From Hordeum vulgare subsp. vulgare (taxonomy: Eukaryota; Streptophyta; Magnoliopsida; Poales; Poaceae): a stretch of DNA of 64,000 nucleotides. Where the stretch lies: NCBI RefSeq assembly GCF_904849725.1, contig NC_058524.1, forward strand, positions 505,842,263 to 505,906,262, given 5' to 3'. Made by a program: the position numbers and the translations under genes. Each line of letters starts with the position of its first letter. Position 1 is the first letter of the stretch. Below the pieces are notes generated by a model. That model saw only the letters and a list, made by a program, of their open reading frames with translations, did no database searches and had not been told where the DNA came from. Below, one piece after another: positions 57,634 through 64,000 of this stretch.

Positions 57634-60222
57634 TGATGTCTACTATGCAACTTTATTCATGTAGACGTTGTTGGGCCTCCAAGTGCAGAGTTTCGTAGGA
57701 CAACAATAAATTTCCCTCAAGTGTATGACCTAAGTTTATCAATCAGTGGGAGGTGTAGGATAAATATGGTCTATCTCAGACAACCCTAAAGTAAAATACA
57801 GTAAACCTCTTGTGTCCCCAACACACCCAATACAATTGTAAATTGTATATGTGCATTAGTTTGACGACCAGATGGTGATAAACGTGTAGTATGGATATAG
57901 GTATTTGTAATATGAAAATAAAAAAATGTTGGAAATATGCCCTAGAGGCAATGATAAAATAGTTATTATTATATTTCATGATAATCGTTTATTATCCATG
58001 CTATAATTGTATTGATTGGAAGCACAAATACATGTGTGGATACATAGACAAAACACTGTCCCTAGTAAGCCTCTAGTTGACTAGCTCGTTGATCAAAGAT
58101 AGTCAAGGTTTCCTGACCATAGACAAGTGTTGTCACTTGATAACGGGATCACATCATTAGGAGAATCATGTGATGGACAAGACCCAAACTATGAACGTAG
58201 CATGTGATCGTGTCATTTTATTGCAATTGTTTTCTGCGTGTCAAGTATTCATTCCTATGACCATGAGATCATGTAACTCACTGACACCGAAGGAATACCT
58301 TGTGTGTATAAAACATCACAACGTAACTGGGTGACTATAAAGGTGCTCTACACGTATCTCCGAAGGTGTCCTTTGAGTTACCATGAATCAAGACTGGGAT
58401 TTGTTACTCCGTGTGAAGGAGAGCTATCTCGGGGCCCACTCGGTAATACAACATCACACACAAGCCTTGCAAGCAATGTGACTCAAGTGTGAGTCACGAG
58501 ATCTCGTATTACAGAACGAGTAAAGAGACTTGCCGGTAACGATATTGAAATAGGTATAGAGATACCGACGATCAAATCTCGGGCAAGTAACATACCGAAG
58601 GACAAAGGGAATGTTATACGGGATTATATGAATTCTTGGCACTGAGGTTCAACTCATAAGTTCTTCGGAGAATATGTAGGATCCAATATGGGCATCCAGG
58701 TCCCGCTATTGGATATTGACCGAGGAGTGTCTCGGGTCATGTCTACATAGTTCTCGAACCTGCAGGGTCTGCACACTTAAGGTTCGATGATGTTTTAGTA
58801 TAGTTGACTTATATGTGTGGTTACCGAATGTTGTTCGGAGTCTAGGATGAGATCACGTACGTCACGAGGGTTTCCGGAATGGTCCAGAAACTAATATTGA
58901 TATATAGGATGGTTTCATTTGTTCACCGGAAAGTTTCGGGCATTACCGGAAGTGTACCGGGAGTGACGAATGGGTTTCAGGTGTTTACCGGGAGGGGCCC
59001 ACCCACCAGGGAGTGATCCCAAGGCCCTAGGGTGGCGCACCAAGTCCTTAGTGGGCTGGTGGAGTCAGCCCATGAAGGCTATGGCGCCACAAGCGAAAAT
59101 ACCAAAGGAAAGAAGAAAAAAAGAGAGGGATGTGGGAAGGAAGGAGTGGACTCCTTCCCCACCAAACCGAATTGGGGTTGGAGTCCAACTCCTCCCCCTT
59201 GGTCGGCGCACCCTTGAGGGTCTTGAGCCCCAACGCTAGCCCCTCCCCTCCTCCTATATTTATTGGTTGTTTAGGGCTTTTTTAGACACAACTTTGGCAC
59301 GTGCAACTCAAACCTACACCTCGTAGTTCTTCCTCTAGATTAGATTTCTGCGGAGCTCGGGCGGAGTCCTGCAGGAATAGATCATCACCAACACCGGCGC
59401 GCTATCACGCTGTCGGAGAACTCATCTACTTCTCCGTCTCTCTTGCTGGACCCAAAAGGCTGAGATCGTCATCGAGCTATACGTGTGCTGAACGTGGAGG
59501 TGCCGTCCGTTCGGTGCTAGATCAGAACGGATCTTGGGACGGATCGCGAGACGGTTCCAGGGATGGATCGTGGGACGGTTCGAGGGACAGATCATGAAGC
59601 TGTACCACTACATCAACCGCGTTTCTTAACGCTTCCCGCTGAGCGATCTACAAGGGTATGTGGATCTAATCTCCTCTCGTAGATGAACATCACCATGATA
59701 TAGGTCTTCGTGTTCGTAGGAATTTTTTTTGTTTCCCATGCAACGTTCCCCAACAAAAAACAGCAAGGTAGCAAGTGGAAAACAATGAGAAAAACGGTAT
59801 ATTAATGCTTGGAAATAAGGCCTAGGGTTCATACTTTCACTAGTGCAATCTCTCAATGATGCTAACATTGTAGAATCATATGGTCATCCCTCAACATGCA
59901 ACAAATAATCACTCCAAAGTTCCTATTAGCGGAGAACATAATAATAAGTTTCTGTAGGCAGCGAACTACTGCAAAGTTATTCTTTCCTATCAATCTTTTG
60001 GGCTATTCCTATAGGTGTCACAAACAGGCCTAGAGAATATACTAAAATAACACATATGATACATATCAATCAACCCTAATGTCACCTAAAAACTCCAATG
60101 TCACCTCAAGTATGTGTGGGTTAATTATTTGACATGCATCAAACAATTTCAGATTCATCATACTCGATCCAACACAAAGAACTTCAAAGGGTACCCCAAG
60201 ATTTCTATCGGAAAAAGTAGGA
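57634..60222 (-). repeat. F: Gypsy LTR, 3' half, split by solo LTR K
   Basis: The plus-strand start TGATGTCTACTATGC is the inverted end of an LTR common in Triticeae, with 'gttgttgggcctccaagtgcag', 'aatttccctcaagtg' and 'cctagggttcatactttcactagtgcaa'. Its U3 half is missing. At about 60222 it is joined head-on to the 3' end of element G, of the same family but opposite orientation. Confidence 0.75.
57927..59755 (+). repeat. K: Angela/BARE-type solo LTR (1,829 bp)
   Basis: Starts TGTTGGAAATATGCCC, ends GTTCCCCAACA, with AAAAA on both sides (57922-57926 and 59756-59760) as target duplication. No primer site or internal sequence follows, so it is a solo LTR. A small array of 'gggacggatcg' and 'gagacggttc' words is at 59525-59595. 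Its length equals my recollection of the BARE-1 LTR. Confidence 0.9.
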
Positions 60223-61125
60223 TGAATTTACCTACTCGAGGACGAGCAGGAATTAAGCTTGGGTATGCTGATACGTCTCCATCGTATCTATAATTTTTTA
60301 TTGTTCCATGCCAATATTATAGAACTTTCACATATTTTTGGCAAAATTTTATATGATTTATTGGACTAACATATTCATCCAGTTCCAAGTGCTAGTTCTT
60401 GTTTGTTGATGTTTTTTGTTTCGCGGAATATCCATATCAGACAAAGTCCAAACGCGATTAATACTTACGAAGAATTATTTGTAATATATATGATTTTTGG
60501 GAGGTGGAATCAACGTAAACAGAGGCCCACGACCTCCACTACCCACCAGGGCGTGACCCATACCCCCTCACGCGCCCCACCCTCTAGTGGCCACACCATG
60601 AGTCGGTTGGGTCTCTTCTTCGGGCGCAAGAAAGATAATTTATGGGAAAAAGTCATGTAAACATTTCAGCCTGATCAGAGTTACGGATCTCCGGGAATTT
60701 AAGAAATGCTGAAGGGCTAGAAAACAGGAACGTGAAACAAAAGAGAACAACGAGGGAGATCCAATCTCGAAGGGTCTCCTGCCCCTCCGCTGCCATGGTG
60801 GCCATGAACCAGAGGGGGAACTCTCCTCCCATATAGGGGGAGTCCAAGGAAGAATAAGAAGGAGGGGTCTCTCTCCCCCCCTCTCTCCTGGAGGTGCTGG
60901 AGTGCCGCCGGGGCAAGGAGCGTGATGGCGATCTACATCAACAATCTTGCCACCTTCAACACCAACTCTCTCCCCCTCTATGAAGCAGTGTAACACCTAT
61001 TTTCCCATTGTAACTCTCTACTTAAACATGGTGCTAATCACTACATACTATTTTCCCAATGATATATGGCTCTCCTATGATGTTTGAGTAGATCTGTTTT
61101 GGCCTTCAAGTTAATTGTGACAATC
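60223..61125 (+). repeat. G: internal 3' end and 5' part of the 3' LTR of a Gypsy element
   Basis: 'ctactcgaggacgagcaggaatt' and the tract AAGCTTGGGTATGC lead into an LTR starting TGATACGTCTCCATCG at 60269. A weaker version of the U3 hairpin region lies at 60520-60592 (GGGCGTG and TCACGCGCCC). The LTR fades out near 61125, after 'tttgagtagatctgttttggcc'. Confidence 0.7.
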
Positions 61126-61641
61126 AACTAGCATAGGAAGGCAAAACATGCATATCTTCAAGATTTTCAACACATGGGGAGGAAACTTGATATTATTGCA
61201 ATTCCTACAAGCATATGTTCCTCCCTCATAATAATTTTAAGTAGCATCATGAAGGAATTCATCAATATAACTATCACATAAATCATTATTTCCATGATCT
61301 ACAAGCATAGAAAATTTATTACTCTCCTAACAAGCAAACTTCTCATATATAGTAGTGGGAGCAAACTGAACAAAATAACTATCATGAGACACTTAGTTGA
61401 CATAACCACATTGAATATTAAAATCATGATAGAAAGTTTCATGGTTATTATCACTCTTTATAGCATACATGTCGTCACCATAATCATCATAGATAGCAAC
61501 TTTTTTGTCATAATCAATTAGAACCTATTCCAAAATAGTGGAATCCTCACTAGATAAAGTCATGACCTCTCCAAATCCACTTTTATCATTATGAAAAGAT
61601 TCAACACCCTCCAAAATAGTGGGATCATTAGTACCTAGAGT

Positions 61642-61896
61642 TTACACTCTTCCAAACCCACTTTCATCAATGTAATCATGATAAATAGTAGGGATGATAT
61701 CATCATAATAAATTTGCTCATCAAAACTTGGGAGACTAAAACTATTATCTTCATCAAACATAGCATCCCCAAGCTTGTGGTTTGGCATATCATTAGCATT
61801 ATGTATATTCAGAGAATTCATACTAACAATATTGCTATCACGTTCATCATTCAAGAATCTCACATTAAGCATTTTTATAAATTCTTCCTCTAACAA
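61642..61896 (-). CDS. Short leader ORF of element H (84 aa), fragment of a Gypsy 5' ORF
   Basis: The frame reads MLEEEFIKMLNVRFLNDERD, then an acidic, Asn/Asp/Tyr-rich part with LPSFDEQIYYDDIIPTIYHD. Such acidic DEQIYYDD-type phrases are common at the 5' end of one Triticeae Gypsy family, ahead of gag. No domain is recognised and the function is unknown. It starts about 200 bp inside the primer site and ends in a stop with similar sequence continuing downstream, so it may be a broken piece of a longer frame. Confidence 0.45.
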   Translation of the reverse strand: MLEEEFIKMLNVRFLNDERDSNIVSMNSLNIHNANDMPNHKLGDAMFDEDNSFSLPSFDEQIYYDDIIPTIYHDYIDESGFGRV

Positions 61897-62069
61897 TTGA
61901 GCACAATTTTCCGAACCATTATTTTCTCAAAAGACAATAAAAAGGTGAAGCAATTGAGCAACCTAAATTCCATTTTTTGTAGTTTTGTTTCATAAAACCA
62001 AATTAGTGAAGAACAAGAAACTAAAAGATTTAATTGCAAGATCTAAAGATATACCTTCAAGCACTCACC

Positions 62070-62087
62070 TCCCCGGCAATGGCGCCA
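62070..62087 (-). other. Primer-binding site of element H (tRNA-Asp type)
   Basis: Minus strand TGGCGCCATTGCCGGGGA, one mismatch to the tRNA-Asp site, ten bases from the LTR end at 62098. The spacing is the same as in element E. Confidence 0.88.
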
Positions 62088-62097
62088 GAAAAGAGCT

Positions 62098-62164
62098 TGA
62101 TGCCTACTACGCATCTTTATTCGTGTAGAAATTGTTGGGCCTCCAAATGTAGAGTACTGTAGGA
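62098..62164 (-). repeat. 3' tip of the 5' LTR of element H
   Basis: Inverted end TGATGCCTACTACGC..., same family as F, cut off at 62164 by LTR I. Confidence 0.75.
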
Positions 62165-63321
62165 TGATAACCCACAAGTGTAGGGGATCGCAACAGTTTT
62201 CGAGGGTAGAGTATTCGACCCAATTTTATTGATTCGCCACAAGGGGAAGCGAAAGAATATTCTCATGTATTAGCAGTTGAGTTTGTCAGATTAAACCACA
62301 CCAGAAAGATTAGTGTGTGCAAGCAAAGTAACAGTAGCAAAGTAGTATGATAACAACGGTCTCAGTAAAGATCTGTTGACGGCAGACTATTCCTAACTGT
62401 TGTATCAATGGCGCCAGTAAGTTGCATGTGGACGGGGAACTATTCTACCCCGGCAACGGTGTCGGAAAAAGGTCTTGTAACAAGTAACAGCAAAGTAGCA
62501 AGTAGCAGCAGTAGTGACAGCAGTGGCAAGGAACAACAGTAGCGACAACAGCAGCAAGTAACATCAGTAGCGACAAAGTGGCCCAATCCCTTTTGTAGCA
62601 AGGGACAAGCATGGACAAAGTAACGTAGCAAGGACCAGTAGTAAAAGACTCGTAGGCAGTGGATCAGTGATATATGAGTATGACGGATGCGATTCATCAT
62701 GTAACAGCTATACCACGGAGAGATATGTAACTAGCTCCCGTTCGTCAATCTAATGTAGGCATGTATTCCGTATGTAGTCATACGTGCTTAGGGAAAAGAA
62801 CTTGCATGACATCTATTGTCCATCCCTCCCGTGGCAGCGGGGTCCTAATGGAAATTACGGGATATTAAGGTTCTCCTTTTAATAAACAACCGGGCCAACG
62901 CATTAACACTTGGTGAATACATGAACTCCTCATACTATGGTCATCTCCGGGAGTGGTTCCGGCTATTGTCATTCCGGGGTTGCCGGGTCATAACACATAG
63001 TAGGTGACTACAACTTGCAAGATAGAATCTAAAACACACATATATTGGCGACAACATAATAGGTTCGGATCTGAAATCATGGCACTCGGGCCCTAATGAC
63101 AAGCATTAAGCATGGCAAAGTAGTAGCGACATCAGTCTCAGAACATAGTTGATACTAGGGATCAATCCCCGTCAAAACTAACTCGATTACATGATAGATC
63201 TCATCCAACTCATCACCGTCCAGCAAGCCTACGATGAGATTACTCACGAATGATGAAGAGCATCATGGAATTGGCGATGGAGGAAGGTTGATGATGACTC
63301 CAAATCTGCTCTCCAGATCAA
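62165..63321 (-). repeat. I: A/E-type Gypsy LTR with a C-type patch and a primer-site-containing insertion
   Basis: Inverted start TGATAACCCACAAGTGTAGG, then sequence matching E's LTR from 'cagttttcgagggtagagtattcg'. At about 62347-62472 it holds about 125 bp foreign to E's LTR, with GGCGCCA and CCCCGGCAACG words. At 62575-62621 it carries 47 bp of C-type LTR. It is cut by LTR J at 63321. Confidence 0.75.
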
Positions 63322-64000
63322 TGATGACCCACAAGTATAGGGGATCAATTGTAGTCCTTTCTATAAGTAAGAGTGTCGAACCCAACGAGGAGCAGAAGGA
63401 TCTGACAAGTGGTTTTTAGCAAGGTAAAATCTGCAGGCACTGAAATTGTCGGTAACAAGTGATTGTGTGGTGAGATGAATCGTAGCAAGCAACAAGTAAC
63501 AAAAGTAGCAACGGTGCAGCAAAGTGGCCCAATCCCTTTTGTAGCAAGGGACAAGCCTGGACAAAGTCTTATAGGAGGAAAAACGCTCCCGAGGACACAC
63601 AGGAATTTCTGTCATGCTAGTTTCATCATGTTCATATGATTCGCATTCTTTACTTTGATAGTTTGATATGTGGGTGGACCGGCGCTTGGGTACTGCCCTT
63701 ACTTGGACAAGCATCCCACTTATGATTAACCCCTCTCGCAAGCATCCGCAACTACCAAAGAAGAATTAAGACAAAGTCTAACCATAGCATTAAACTAGAG
63801 GATCCAAATAAGCCCCTTACGAAGCAACGCATAAACTAGGGTTTAAACTTCTGTCACTCTAGCAACCCATCATCTACTTACTACTTCCCAATGCCTTCCT
63901 CTAGGCCCAAATAATGGTGAAGTGTTATGTAGTCGACGTTCACATAACACCACTAGAGGAAAAATAACATACAACATATCAAATTACCGAACGAATACCA
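63322..64000 (-). repeat. J: C-type Gypsy LTR, 3' part, continues beyond the window
   Basis: Inverted start TGATGACCCACAAGTATAGG; matches the last about 690 bp of element C's LTR (19920-20610) to the end of the window. Confidence 0.87.

Larger units (their letters stand above)
61130..62097 (-). mobile_element. H: 5' internal region of an inverted Gypsy element
   Basis: The minus strand runs from the primer site (62087) through a leader with a short ORF. The rest of the element ends at the joint with G near 61125. Only the leader and ORF start survive. Confidence 0.7.

Overview
This window is intergenic DNA of a large-genome grass, almost certainly Triticeae (wheat, Aegilops, barley or rye). 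It is built from LTR retrotransposons nested inside one another. The evidence is Angela/WIS/BARE-type Copia LTRs starting TGTTGGAAATATGCCC, a Maximus-like Copia element, several Gypsy families with tRNA-Asp-type primer sites and LTRs starting TGATACGTC, a Stowaway MITE, and no intact low-copy cellular gene. Family names are from memory of sequence; no search was run.

Layout, with working letters for elements. (A) 1-13314, plus strand: an Athila-like Gypsy element lacking pol. It has a decayed gag-protease, an ATHILA-ORF1-like second ORF and a truncated 3' LTR. It is split by (N) 5900-11889, a complete element with 580-bp LTRs and TSD TTGAG. N has no genes, only three tandem arrays of 37-, 46- and 69-bp units. 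(B) 13324-13451: an inverted LTR tip. (C) 13452-20610: a 5'-truncated Gypsy element with decayed RT, RNase H and integrase, a small coiled-coil ORF and an intact 3' LTR. (D) 20611-48167, minus strand: a Maximus-like Copia element carrying a 630-bp solo LTR in its RT, an Angela-like element (25331-33766) in its protease and (E) in its 5' LTR. E, 37240-47274, is a complete 10,035-bp relative of A with TSD ACGCC. The Angela-like element carries a composite insertion with a plausible Helitron 3' end and four exons of a TAM41-like (Mmp37) gene.

From 48168 to 57633 lie worn Gypsy pieces, LTR relics, a GC-rich low-complexity block and unassigned DNA. From 57634 to the end is a tangle of Gypsy LTRs (F, G, H, I, J) interrupted by an 1,829-bp Angela/BARE-type solo LTR (K, TSD AAAAA).

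How the parts relate: A and E keep gag, protease and a second ORF but no RT, RNase H or integrase, so they must borrow these. C-type elements carry pol, share the same U3 hairpin, and have exchanged sequence with an A/E-type LTR (I), so they are the best local candidates for the helper. The most unusual signals are four. A long U3 hairpin is duplicated inside the elements upstream of their last ORF, with its arms matched copy by copy to the LTR version. E's LTR end contains tandem relics of the primer-binding site. The 69-bp hairpin array in N has a higher-order repeat. The TAM41-like fragment keeps its introns.
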